From Pararge aegeria (Eukaryota > Arthropoda > Insecta > Lepidoptera > Nymphalidae): a stretch of DNA of 64,000 nucleotides. This document shows positions 10,430 to 23,600 of the stretch, piece after piece. A model generated the notes under the pieces. It was not told the DNA's origin, searched no databases, and saw nothing but the letters and a program-made list of their open reading frames with translations. The position numbers were made by a program, and so were the translations under genes. The stretch lies in assembly GCF_905163445.1 (NCBI RefSeq), contig NC_053184.1:18414001-18478000 (forward strand), given 5' to 3'. Every line of letters begins with the position of its first letter. Within the stretch, counting starts at the first letter, position 1.

Positions 10430-11490
10430 TTTTTTTCAACAAAAAAAAAAGTACCTTATAATACATGGCATATTGAGTAGAGTCGGTATTGAGACGATGA
10501 CGTGTTGTAAGTAAAGCATTGATGTGCTCACCTTAATTCAAAATTAGAAACATTTTTTTCGGTGGCTATAAAAATGTGAATAACAATAATACAAAGAAAT
10601 TCCAATTGAGGATAGAACAAAAGGAATTTCAAAAGTAAAATAATTCTATTGTAAAAATTGTTTCCAATTCTATAATTGGACGTTGTAGGCCCTTTTCGCC
10701 CTCCGATTGTCTTGAAGGTCCGAAAATCACGCAATATATCTAGAAAATATAAAAGCTTTCAAGAAAAGGGTTTGGCAGCGGATTTTGCACTGGCTTTGAG
10801 CAATTCTTGAATGATTCTTTGATTTAATTTATTTATGTTGAGACTCACCACACTGATCCGTAGCAGGTAATGTATTGCGACTCTTAGCTTACGGATATTA
10901 TCAAGTTTACCATTACAATTGTGTTTCAGTGATTAATCAAGGACAACAATATCTTATTTATAGTCATAGTAACTGACGGACCCAGATGGTCCACACGATG
11001 GTAAGTGGAAAGCCATACATAGGTACAGAGCAACACTTCACACAGATAAATAATTTCAAGTACATTTATGTCGTTGAACACTGTCTCATAACAATTGTAT
11101 TAGTAGACTTCCCGAACCATTGATCTTGAAGCAATTGCATAATTTGCAGAGTAAATTATATAACCTGATAAAAGTCATAAACATTAGTCGCAAGCTAGAG
11201 ATACCGATATTAAATATATTAAATAGCATTGCACATCTGACTACACCCTCTCCAGGGAGCTCGTTTGAGATCGTATCACATTTACTAAACTGCGATAGTA
11301 TCGTGTTCCCAGTGATGACATACGGCTGCGAGACTTCGTTAATGACCATAGGATAGTACCTTTGATACACAATTTACTGCTTCTAGCTTTATTACTTTAC
11401 AAGTATCAAAGGACTTCAACGTCATAGAAAAACTTTAGAAAATATAATATAGTTGTTATGTTTTTGTTTATCGCAAAAATGTCGTGAGTA
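10430..11490. other. No recognisable feature
   Basis: Mostly AT-rich intergenic DNA. Overlapping open frames on both strands at 11086-11370 have no motif or codon pattern supporting a gene. Confidence 0.5.
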
Positions 11491-11491
11491 T

Positions 11492-11493
<2 letters not shown>

Positions 11494-11538
<45 letters not shown>

Positions 11539-11548
11539 TGGGTGTGGG
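11494..11548. repeat. (GT)n microsatellite
   Basis: Nearly pure TG dinucleotide run ending in gggtgt variants. The His/Thr-rich antisense frame across it is a translation of the repeat. Confidence 0.95.
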
Positions 11549-12025
11549 TGATTGTGTGGGTGTGTGTCCAACATGGCCACCGCTACATACATTACATGTA
11601 AGTTCAATTTTTACTTTAAAATTTTTCCAACATAACAGTCAAATCTAATCAAAAAGCAATTCTGCGGAAGGATCGATGAACACATAAAACATGAAATAAC
11701 GCAAAGAATTGACAAAAAAAAAATAAAACAACCTAATTTAATACTCGAGTATCGTCTAAAAAAAAATTCTTAAATGTGCTTCACATTATGACATAAAAAC
11801 AACTATTAATTTAAGAACAAGAGAAGTGAGAAAGTCACTTAATATCGATGGCCAAATGTATTTGACAATTCGTTCCTTTTTTTCATGATAAAATTATATT
11901 GTCATAAAGTTGCTGCAGCAGCCTTCAACTTTAAATTATTATTGGTATTAAACGCCTTGTGCGATATCGATTCATTCATCAAGACAGGCAATACGGTATA
12001 CGGTTAGTAGGACAAACGCTTTGTC

Positions 12026-12286
12026 ATGATATCGAAGTCGGCATATCGATTCTTGCATAAATTATTCAGAATCTGCTCCGCAACGACTTACTGGCTATTG
12101 CGATTTATGCCTAGGTGTTTTACTTTCAGAACAATACTAATTTACATTCGATTACCGCGACTTAAAACAGCATTTGCCAGACGCTTTTTCCCTTATGATA
12201 ATGCACATGTCTACAATAGTATTCTTAAATATGTAGATATGAAAGACCTAACTGTAAAGAAGGCTAAGGAAAAGTTAACATCTTAG
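12026..12286 (+). pseudogene. LINE reverse-transcriptase C-terminal remnant (CR1/jockey-like)
   Basis: An 86-codon open stretch ends in ILKYVDMKDLTVKKAKEKL. The order 'RLPRLKTAFARRFFPY... YNSIL' resembles the post-RT C-terminal segment of CR1/jockey-type LINEs, which carries R.P...T...RRSF.Y and .YN motifs. No RT catalytic block is found upstream, so it is a 5'-truncated relic. LINE-type 3' sequence follows at about 12510-12600 and 13005-13075. Recognition is from memory of the family, not a search. It could instead be chance similarity. Confidence 0.45.
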
Positions 12287-13004
12287 TTACGATGACACTG
12301 AAAAGATATTAAAATTAGTACAGTAAAATTTTATATATTTTATTTATCTTACCATTTTATATATAAATAATATATATCTTATTACTATTACCTACTGTAT
12401 TATATACACAGGCTTATTTGTTTAATTTATTCGTGTTTAACCTCATTAATACCTTTATTTAAAACTGTGACAGTTTTAAATATTTCTTCATCAATTTCTC
12501 TTTCCTGGCCGAGCAATCAATTTTGGCAATCTATTAACTGGGCCCCACGATACAGGTCACCTAGTGTGGGGTCCACAGGTTATCAATAATAAGAGGCAAA
12601 TATCAATATAATGTGCATTCCGCTTTACAAATATGTTTACCAATTTATGTGAAATTGTTTTACTTTTTGTGTTGTATTTCTTTTTTTTTCTACTCTTGTA
12701 TTGATATTCTGTGTAACATTTTTGATCCAATAAATTATTATATTATTATTATTATTATTATTTATCTTGCTCTTGATGACGACTTTAAGTGCCTAGTTTA
12801 TTTTTATTTTTATTATCTATATGTTCTTAAGTATGTATATAATATGATTGAGTAAATATTACTTTATTATTTATCATATTATTCTTATCTGTGCAATTTT
12901 GTTTATGGATTTGTATTAGATAGCTTATATGAGATAGTTATTTGGATGTAGGTTTATAATAATTTTACACCATCTGTCCGTTCCCGCTCATGTTGTCCTA
13001 ATCC

Positions 13005-13075
13005 TAAGGTTACCTCGCAGAGATCGCTACTAAGCGATAAAGCCCCCTTTTGTATTCTACTTATGTTTTTGTAAT
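13005..13075 (+). repeat. CR1-like LINE 3' UTR motif
   Basis: Contains the 'ggttacctcgcagagatcgctactaagcgataaagc..ccttttgta' arrangement that recurs, diverged, at 16560, 19995, 20535 and antisense at 19700 and 35640. Confidence 0.6.
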
Positions 13076-13559
13076 TCTTCTTCTACTTCTACTGAAATCA
13101 CCAACCCGTGGTCATTATGGTCTACCACTGGGTGAAGTCATTTTTGTTGGCATTGTTGTATTTAAAAGTTAGTTAAAAAGGTTTAGAGTAACTCAAAAGT
13201 TTCAAGTAAATAATGCTACAAATAAAACAGTCGATACGGCTGAGCTCAAAATAACAAAACAGCTCGCTCGCTCCCTTAAAGTCCTTTACAAAGTCTTTAT
13301 TGAAACTGAAAAGACTTTGTAGTTGGCGATTCTTTTAATACATTATGATCATTAAACAAGTTCTAAAAATATCAAGGTGAAGTATTTTTAAACTTTTCAT
13401 TGAATGTTTCATAAGATATAAAAAAAATCCCTAGAATTTCAATAAAGTGTACATTATTGTACTAGTTAAGCCCTTTCATTTGATATCCATGTTAAGGGAG
13501 TTGTGGAAAAGAATGTAATTCGCCATTTTGTGGCGGCGGCCATCTTGGATCGATCTTCA

Positions 13560-13725
13560 TTACTATCATCATCATGTCAACCTATTAACGGCCCACTACA
13601 GGGCATGGGTCTCCTCTCACAATGAGAAGGGGTTAAGGCCGTAGTCCACCACGCTTGCCCAGTGCGGATTGGTGGACTCCACACACCTTTGACAACATTA
13701 TGGAAAAAAAAAATATAAATGTTGT
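13560..13725 (-). repeat. SINE-2 3' half, antisense
   Basis: Antisense 'catcatcatgtcaacc...cggcccactacagggcatgg' start, then 'aggccgtagtccaccacg' and 'ggtggactccacacacctttg'. It is the 3' half of the element seen complete at 52270-52590. Confidence 0.8.
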
Positions 13726-14310
13726 CTATGAGGCCGCTCTCATCGGTTAGAAAGTTTTTTTTATTACGCGTGAACGGTTCTGGTATAAAAAGTATAAGGT
13801 TCCTAAGATGCAATCTATCTTTGTGCCAAATTTTACGGGATTCATGAAATAAGTGGTGGAGCTGAACATAGGTAGCAAAGAAATAAACAAAGACTTTCAT
13901 TTTTTTTTTATATATAGAATTAATAATATTAGTATGGAACTAAGAATAATTATTATTGTTATCAAAGATTCAAATTCTCTTTTGTATGTATGACGTTTAA
14001 AAAGCTGGACTCACAGTCCGTCCATCCACCGTTATAAAGTCAGTAGGGAAAAAGGCATACGGTATACGCGAGTGAAGCCCAGTGTAGATCCAGTTATATG
14101 TCGTTACATTCTACACCAAATTAATCAATTTTTTTGCACAGACCCATTTTTTATATTTGTATAAGAGAGGGATTTTTCTACTTTTAACGACCATGCTCTC
14201 TACTCTCTGCACGCCATTGCATACGAAAGTAGCAAGTTATTAGCAGCTTGTAATATGAAGCTATTTTAATTGTCGATTATTATCATTCCAGATAGTCCAT
14301 CGGCGCTGGA

Positions 14311-14349
14311 ATGACCGGCTACGATTCGTTCCACAGTCTGCCGCCGTAG
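14311..14349 (+). promoter_or_regulatory. Possible upstream ORF before the channel start
   Basis: ATG at 14311 opens a 12-codon frame (MTGYDSFHSLPP) closed by TAG at 14347-14349, one codon before the predicted channel ATG at 14353 and in the same frame. It matters only if the 5' UTR includes it. AG acceptor-like sites at 14290-14291 (tcattccag) and 14335-14336 (gttccacag) mean a spliced leader could begin after either one. Confidence 0.3.
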
Positions 14350-14352
14350 AAA

Positions 14353-14396
14353 ATGATTTTTAACATCTGGCCTGCTACATTTTTCTTTTTAATATG
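14353..14396 (+). CDS. Channel exon 1 (signal peptide), predicted
   Basis: ATG at 14353 follows an in-frame TAG (14347-14349) and has A at -3. It encodes MIFNIWPATFFFLI plus two bases of a Trp codon. The donor is a consensus GTAAGT at 14397. The phase (2) fits the G that opens exon 2, creating W15 and continuing LCND. The hydrophobic FFFLIWLC core is what a signal peptide needs. Intron 1 would be 11,177 bp. No other upstream ATG with a hydrophobic stretch, the right phase and a good donor was found, but the search was by eye. The true first exon could lie elsewhere. Confidence 0.6.
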
Positions 14397-17300
14397 GTAA
14401 GTTCTTGTCACATTTTTTGTACTTTCCCGCGCAGTGGGGATTGCTGTGGTCTTATGAATGGGGTTTCACGGGTTCGGTCTACGGGAGAGGCATATAAGGA
14501 ATTTATAATTTCTGAATTTTCTCTGGTCTGGTAAGCTTAGCCCAAAGCTAGTTACAACCTTCTGACATAAACGTGCCGCCAAATGATTCAGCATTCTGGT
14601 ACGATGCCGTGTAGAAACTTTCAGATCCTTATTAGCCCGCTACCATCTGCTACTCGACACTATAAATAATAAATAAATGGATAAACATACTACGACAATG
14701 CACACATTGCCATCTAGTCCCAAAGTAAGCGTAGCTTGTGTTATGGGTACTAAGATGACTGTTGAATATTTTTATGAATAATATATATAAATACTTATAA
14801 TATACAGATAAACACCCAGACACTGAAGATCATTCATGTTCATCACACAAACATTTTGCAATTGTGGGAATCGAACCCACGGCCTTGGACACAGAAAGCA
14901 GGATCGCTGCCCACTGCGCAAAACGACCGTCATCTACTCAAACTATACTCGACAATAACGAAATTTATTTAAATTTAAAATATTTTGGGTTTTATAAGTT
15001 TGAAGTGTCAGTGTGTGACTGAACGTGAAGTTTTGAATTTCATGGTTGATGAAAATCGGTCCAAGATGGCCGTCGGAACAAAATGGCGGATTACATGCAT
15101 ACACAACCCCCGTAAGCGGAGGTCGAAAAGAGATGTTACATGAATTGACCTACATGAAAGAAACAAATAGAATAATGTACACACTATTAAAAGTTGCGGG
15201 TTTTTAAATTGTATATTTATATATCACTTAATGTGCCCTGCGGCTTCGCCCGCGTAATTTTGGAATGCAGCGTACTGCTATATTGTCTACACCTATAGTC
15301 ATATATGAGATTTTTAAATATTTTCACAAACATTTTTTTATCTTACTTATTTTTTTTTTTTATTGAAAAGAATACTATATTATTTCTTATACCTCCAAGA
15401 ATATGTATAAAAAGTTTCATGAAGATCGTTTCTGTACTTTTCGCGTGAAAGCGTAACAAACAAACTTACATTCACATTTATAATATTAGTAGGGATTGTG
15501 ATTTGAAATTGTCATTTTTTGGCATAGAATATTTATTCCTAAAAAAATGTTATTTTATTTCCATATTATGTAAATAAGTGTAAAAAAACTTTACGCTGTA
15601 TTTTCTATACAATTTGCAACGTTTTAAATAGTTTCCGAATAGTTTTGTATAAGTAGTTTATCAATAGTTCAAGCCAGTTGAGCGGTCATACGATCCGTTA
15701 GATTGAACATTCAGTTATTCAGAGTTGTTCCAAATATGTTAATTGAGTAGAAAAGTTATTCAGCTTTGAAACTCGACAGCCCTATCATAGTACTTGAAAC
15801 TTGACGTGGAGTATATTTCATAATAAATTATGTGTTTTATGCATTTTACGTCATAATGCTGTATAAACCTATAATTGATTATTGTATTGGCACTAGACAG
15901 AATTCTTAATTCTAACACATTATTTAATTTTTTTTATGAATGTAGTTACAGTCACTTGCCGGTGTGCCTTATGAATAAATAAATTAATAAAATAAAAGTA
16001 TCAAGATCGCTCTAACATCACTGACCTCTAATATTTATTAATTTATATCCTTAGTATATTTACAGCTAGCCAAAACGTAAGTATAGTAAGTCAGTTACAG
16101 ATGTAAATTACAAAAATAATTGTTAATCTGTCTGAATATTATTAATAAAATAAAAGTATCAAGATCGCTCTAACATCACTGACCTCTAATATTTATTAAT
16201 TTATATCCTTAGTATATTTACAGCTAGCCAAAACGTAAGTATAGTAAGTCAGTTACAGATGTAAATTACAAAAATAGTTGTTAATCTGTCTGAATATTAA
16301 TTAATACACTGGGGGCAGCTTGTCTCTTAAGCTACAGCTCATGTACCGAAAAAACTCCACGTTATATGACAAGACTAGACTAGACTATGGAACTAAGGTT
16401 TTGCAGGTTTTTATACTTTATTATTCATTGTCCTTAATGGTATACATTCTAATTTTAGTTCCATGGATAGTATTACAGCGTCAAAATGGTGTCCATCTAT
16501 ATGAGATATAACAAAGTAGTGTAGTGGATAGTAGAATACTAATAACTGTCTCGTTGCTCTAGTGGTGCTAAGGTTGCCTGACAGAGATCGCTACTAAGCG
16601 ATAAGGCCGCCTTTTGCATGTTTTTTTTACTGTACTGTAGTGTGCAAATAAATAGTATAAATAAAATAAATAAAAATATGCATCTGAATACGAACAATTA
16701 CGTATGAAGCTGCGATTCACGGTTTAAGTAATTAAATGGAATTGAGTTAAACGTTATACAAATCTTAGAACCAGCCCAAAGTTAGTCATTGAAGGTGGTG
16801 ACGCCCGTCCCTCGGAGAGCCAGTTCAGGCTTCGATCTCACATATAATACCTAAAAATTATTCATTGTAAAGTGAACATTTCCTGATGATGCTCCGGTTT
16901 CGGAGCGAAACGTGCGTAGATGGTAAATTGCCGAAGATCTGCGTGACGTACCTAAGTATTAGTCAAAGTCAAAGTCAAAAATATCTTTATTCAAGTAGGC
17001 CCATAGGTGGAACTTTTGATGCGTACATGACATGAGAATTTCACGGTAGTGAGATGGTGGCGATAAACGTGTTGGTCTAAGAAGAAGCCCACAACAAATT
17101 TTGCTGGGTGTTTTTTTTTGTTATCACCGTCCCACATTGTCATTTAAAATTATTAGAAGAGCAACCTGGTTAGAGCAATCATTCACACCCAAGTTTTTTT
17201 ATCGATTGCGTAGTCCTTTATACTATAATAGGACTTTTCTATAAGCTTACGTTTAATACAAACTTTGAACATCTCCAAGATGACAATGGGTAGTGTATTG

Positions 17301-17606
17301 TATATTTAAGGTGCACAATTGTAAAAGTCTATCAGTCTGAAGGCCAGCCCTGCGTACATTAGATTCTTATCGTCGGTCATTTATTAACCCACAGGCCACA
17401 ACGCCAGTAATAGCTAAATAAGATGGGAGGTCCGATAGTGCGACCTTGAACTTAGCGGTAGCTTCCAGCTACATGGGAGGTCGAGTACTGGCCTACTGTA
17501 AAAAACACAAAGTGCATTACTAACGTTATACATACGAAAGTGTGCCCGTTTCTTTTTGTTGATATTTTAGTTAGGGTGGGACGGACGGATGGACTGAAAG
17601 ACAGTC

Positions 17607-17638
<32 letters not shown>

Positions 17639-20600
17639 CGACAGACAGACCGACAGACAGACAGACGGACGGACGGACGGACGGACAGACAGACAGACAG
17701 ACATATAGACGGACGGACCGACGGATTGATTTGGATTGATTTTGGGACAAGTGATTTAAAGATATCAGATGGTATTTTTCGTCTTATAAGCTTGTAGGTG
17801 AAACGCAAACATTACGTACACGATAGACACTCTATTTTACTTCGATATAAATGAAAACTTCACCGCAAAATTTTATATTAGTAATAATTGCGGAAATTAT
17901 GTTTGTTTGTTTGTATGTTTGTCCTTAGTTTACGATAATATAAGCTACTTGGTATCCCAGTTAAACAAACGGTTTCCACGGGATTGGTCCCGGGTGAGAA
18001 CGGCCAGCGTGGTGGACTACGGCCTAAATACCTTCTCATTGTGGACCTGTGCCCGGTAGTGGGCCGGTATTAGGCTGATATGATAATGACAATGATCCTA
18101 CCTACACATAAATTTAATATCATACTTGAAAAAATCATACGTTATAAATTGCAACTTTGTTTTTCTGCAATATTCGGAAGTCTGAAGGTTAAAAATATAA
18201 AGCCTTTATTTTCACTGCAGGTAAATTTCCGAGCGGAACAGTAATCTGAACGTTAGTGACAGCAAAGGTTAAGGTGAACGAATACCAATGAGTCAACGCG
18301 ATAAGCTTAGATATTAGCTTAAGGTCACTGAATAGATTAGGGCCATTTGATTTTATGTAACTGAAAAAGATAAAATAGCTACGAGTCAGTCTGTACCGAT
18401 TTAAGGGTTTAAAGTTCTGAAAAGGCGACCCGGAACTTGACGTTCGTCGTGAAAAATTTAAAGAAATTGGTATACTTACGGTAGCCTCACAATACATTTA
18501 TAACAATATAGTATTTGTAAGACAACATATTAGTCTTTATAATCAAAAAGTGGATATAAACAGTCGACTTACAAGAAATGGTCGTAAATTAGTGACATCT
18601 GCATATCGTCTGCGAAAGGTGCATAAGTCATTTGTGGGATTGAGTATACGCTTTTATATTATGATTCCTAAGGTAATTTTGGACCTACCAATGCATTAGT
18701 TTTAAAGAATGTGTTAAAACACATTTTTTACAGCGAGGTTATTATACAATTGATGAGTTTCTTAATGACAAGGTTGCTTGGAAGCATCCGGCTCCGCTTT
18801 CATCTCTCACAAGATAGAAAAATGAATGTTAAAATATAAAATGTAAATTTTTGATGTTGGAAAAGAGCAACTGCTGAGTTTCTTGCCGGCTTCTTCTCGG
18901 TAGAATCTGCCTTCCGAACCGGTGGTAGAGTCACTACACACGGACAGACTTGACGTTTCAAAAGTGCTTGTATTAGGCCTACTTGAAATAAATGAATTTT
19001 GAATTTTGAATTTTGAATTTTGTTGGCCCCCAACTTAATATATACCTTAGCAAAAGATTTTACTTTTAACAGACTTACAAAGAAAGAGGAGTTCTTAATT
19101 CGGATATATTTTTTCTCTTTTTTTTGTGTTAGTTAGTTTAGAACTCTGTCATTTATAAACCGAAAATTATTATTTTGTTTGATACAGTAAACTTCCCATG
19201 TGGTCCCATTTTCATCACGTCAAGATCTGTTGAAGGGATCCTGGAGAATCGGAGTTGACTCTTCAAATATTATAGGGACTCCTAGGTTTGAGTACATTTC
19301 AAGGTAACTTGAGCATTTGTGTGCGAGTAGGGGTTTAGCCCAGCATTGTGACGTTATTAGGCTGATAATCATGACTAAATAACATACATACCATTCTTAA
19401 AACAGAGTTATACAAAAGCTTGTAACACAAAATATTTTATTACGTTACGTGTTATGCTACGTAATACTTTTTGTACGGCACGGCGTGAATATAAAACGAT
19501 GACAAGGACGATTGCCCGTGTTCAAAATACGTGCAGGTGAAAATAAAATTTGTTTGGTCTTTAAAGTAAGTTGCATGAAAATATTTTTGTTTTGAAAAAC
19601 TCTGTACCTACTCTTTATTGAGTACAGTGCACTCAATAAAGAGTAGGTACACCAAAAAAAGTGCATAATAAAGAAAAGAAAAAACAATAGAAAGTACCTT
19701 TACAATTTGGCAGCCTTATCGCTACATATTGATCTTTTCCACGAAATCAGCAGCGTATAAAAAGGAATACAGAAAAAGCTAGGTGGTGCATGTATACAAA
19801 TACCAGTAGAAATATATATCATTACGTATATAAATTGTACCTTCTAGTTTAACGCTCTACTATATTTGTATTTTGTGAATTTTATGTGTGTGTTGTGTAC
19901 AATAAAAGAGTATTCATTCATCATGTATTAAAATGTATTTTTATATTTTTACAACAACATTGATAAATAAATACAAAATTTTGAGAATTTTGTATTAGGG
20001 TTGTCTGGAGGAGATCGCCTTAAGCGATAACACCGCATTTGCGCAATTTTATTTTTGTTTTTTTATTCCAATATTTATTGTTGTTATCTTTTAATAGTTT
20101 GTTATAAAGAATTTACGAATCGAAATACAAGTACGTAGATAAGTAACTACCGATATAAATAAAATGATCATCATATCAACCCCTTATCGGCCCACTTCAG
20201 GTTCCGGGTCTCCTACTAAAATGAAAAGTGATTAAGGCCGTCGTCCACCACGCTGATCCAGTTCGAATTGGTGGGCTCTACACACCTTTGAAATCATTAT
20301 GGAGAACTCTCAGGCTTGCAGGTTTTCTCACGATTTTTTCCTTCACCGTTTAAGCAAGTGATATATTAACTGCTTGAAATAACGCATATATCTTAGAAAA
20401 GTTACAGGTGCGTGCTGCGATTCAAACTCGGCCCCACGAGAGTGAAGTCGAAGTCCTATCCACCGCTTTCAAGTACACAAATATAAAATGATATAAAAAA
20501 GAATCCTCAAACGTAAAAATAAAATGTACTTTGCTAGGTTCCTTTGCAAAAATCGCCTTTTAGCGACAAGGCTGCATATTGTTCATGAGTCTTTTTCCTT

Positions 20601-23600
20601 AATTCTATTGCAACGAATAACAAAAGAAAATAGTTAGTGTGAATTTGTTTTCTTTGTGTTGAGTAACTGTGAAAAACTTGCAGTGACCAAGCGAAAAGAA
20701 ATAAGCTATATTAAACTTGAAAAAGCACCCACGATACAGGCTTGTCTTGTGTGGGTGCAAACGGAAATTGTATTTAAGTTTAAATGGTTCATTGGAAATA
20801 AACATTTTTATTTATTTTTCTTGTTACCTAGTCTTGTTACCTATACTGTTATCTGTAATTATTTTTCTGTATAATAAAGTGTATTTTCATTGTATTTCAC
20901 TGTAGTATGAGAATAGAGAAGAACTTTAATTAGTACCTAGATGTGATATAATTTCTATATAAATATATTTTGCTATACAATACACACATTTTCATAAATA
21001 CTATATATTAATTTACATTAATACTTATAAAATACAGATAAACACACATACATTTTCCAGTTGTGGGAATCGAACCCACGGCCTTGGACTCATAAAGCAG
21101 GGTCGCTGCCCAATCGGTCAAATAAGGATTTAAGATGATGAATTGTTTAGAGCTTTCGACGACTTCCCCAGTCGTAGGACGACGCAGCGGTCAGCGCTGT
21201 AGTTTTATGTGGGAGATCTCGGATTCGGTCCCCGGCTGGATAAGTGTTGGAAAATTCTGTATTTTCTTGTCTGATTTCATGATTTTACCGTGGCCTGTAC
21301 CCAGTGGCGTGCACTCCATACATGCACAAAAGCACTGCATAACCTAACATGGATATATAAATCGCATAAATCGAATAGGAGGAGAATTTGTGCCGTTTTA
21401 TGCAATTTTCCTATGCATACCCTGGTAAGAAACCTAGTGCACGCCACTGCCTATACCACCCTAACGACAAAGACATACCGCTTAGCAACTAAGCGTTCCA
21501 GTACGATATCAGGTCATGCGGTAACGGATGTATCATCACTTACCAGCAGGTAAGATAGTCAGGGGTTCATTTGTAGTGGAACAAAAACAAAAATTAAAAA
21601 AACATTTTACACTAGTAAAAGCTTTGTCGCCTTTTCGAATGGACATTATAAAAAATGTATGAAATCTAAATATAGCCATTGCGTGCTTGTAATATAGCAA
21701 ATCGATGACGTCACCTTGGCCCGGTTAGAGTTCCAACGTCATTTGTGATATGCAATGTAGCTTTAAATAAATAAAACTTAAACTGGGCCTTCGTGAATTA
21801 GGACAGCTTTCTGGGTGAATCCTACGTCATACTCTAAACAGAGGCTTTTTATCGAAGCTTTTTATGCGATGCTAAGGTAGGGAAGTGTAATGAAACATTT
21901 TTTTTTAATTTTTACAAGCTTTTTATTAGCTTCACCTGTATTTTTGTTTGTTACCGACTCCTTTGGACTTGATTTACACCGTCTTTAAAGGGACTGATTT
22001 CGTTCAAAATTTGTAGATATAACGAGGACCCGTTACGATACACTAATTAGTTAAGATTATTTTATTTTTCAATTTGCTAAATAAGATTTTTGTTAATTTA
22101 TATAATTTTCATCCATAGTCGATTTCATCGAGGAGTCGAAGTCCTTCCCACTCGGCTATCACTGCTTCTAATATACATTACTTAATGACAACAAAATGAT
22201 ATTTAAACGTTAAGTACGCAAATGTAAACCTGAATAGTTAGTGAATGATTTATGCATTCATAGTTTGTGTGAATTGTGGTTATAAATTATTTATTTCAAA
22301 GAACGACTGTGGACATATCTATGACAAATTAACTAGTGGTTTGTAAACACGCTACAATTTCAAAGTTATGACACAGGTCGGATAGCTGTATTACAATGTT
22401 GTCCGCGATTTCGTCCGCGTTTCGCTTGGTTTATTGAAATACCCGCGCTTGGTTTATTGAAAAATCCGCACCGGGTTTATTGAAAAACCCGCGCCGGATT
22501 TTTTAAATATAGGGAGGCCGCGATTTTGACTGCTAATTGGCGCAGTAGGCGGCGACCTGGCTTTCTGGCTGTGGTTTCGATTCCCACTAGAAAATATTTG
22601 TGTCATAGTCAGGAAAAGTTTTGGGTGCCTATCGGTATATTATATGTAGGTATATAAGTACATTATTCATTAAAAAATATTCATCAGTCATCTTAGTACC
22701 CGTGTAGTGCCCATCACACAAGCTACGCTTACTTTGGGGCTAGATGGCGATGTGTATGAACCCTCGCGATGTGATGTACCCTATGATAATAACAATTATC
22801 GTAGGTAGAGGGTACAGAGCCGAATATATGTTTGGTGTGGAGTCTTATACTCCTGATTGAAGAAATTATAAATTACACTATACAGATTCTCCTGCTTTTC
22901 GCGGAGTATAGCAAATTAAGCTTAATTTTCATAATTTATCATGGATTTCCGCAAAGTAACTTATTTATTTATTATAATGGATAACCAACAGTAGAAACAT
23001 TAAAACTTGCTCTTTTTTTTCGGAATGAGTCACATAGTAAATGTTTAACTATTTACAAGTTATCACAGCATGCATTAAAATGTAAAAAGTCATTCTTATA
23101 AATTATTTACAATTAATTATTAGTCTGTTAATATAAACCTTTTAAAGTATAAATATTTAAATCTAAGTTACAATGAAAAATTTAACTAAATCAATTATTA
23201 GGAAACAAAACAAAAATGAATTAAATTAAAGTAACGCCTGCTATCCAATACTACATTATGTTTATAACAGGTACGTAGGTTACAGACTTTTATGACACAA
23301 ATACCCACACGAAAGAAAAGGTAATACCTTCGCTCCTTCAGTTACCATTTTTAAAAGTTTTGTGGGTACAAGGCAACTAAGTGAATATAATGAAGTACGG
23401 GTAGCCGTGCCCTCTGTGCTACTACTAACATCCACTGGGATCACCAACCCGTCTGCCCAGCGCGGCGATTATGGAAAAAAACCTCTTGGTTTAGCCCAGC
23501 ATTGACTATAGGCAGTTATAGGCTCTTGATGATTTATTTATTTATTTATTCCCATCTTACATTTTTGTCATTACAGGAAAAAGTTATCCTAATACGACAA

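Noticed and set aside
11422..11607. His/Thr-rich minus-strand open frame
   Set aside because: Translation of the GT microsatellite.
17540..17808. Open frames on both strands rich in TDRQ or SVCL
   Set aside because: Direct translations of the GACA microsatellite.
18189..18497. 102-codon minus-strand open frame
   Set aside because: I considered a gene or LINE fragment, but no motif could be tied to a family and no splice or context support exists.
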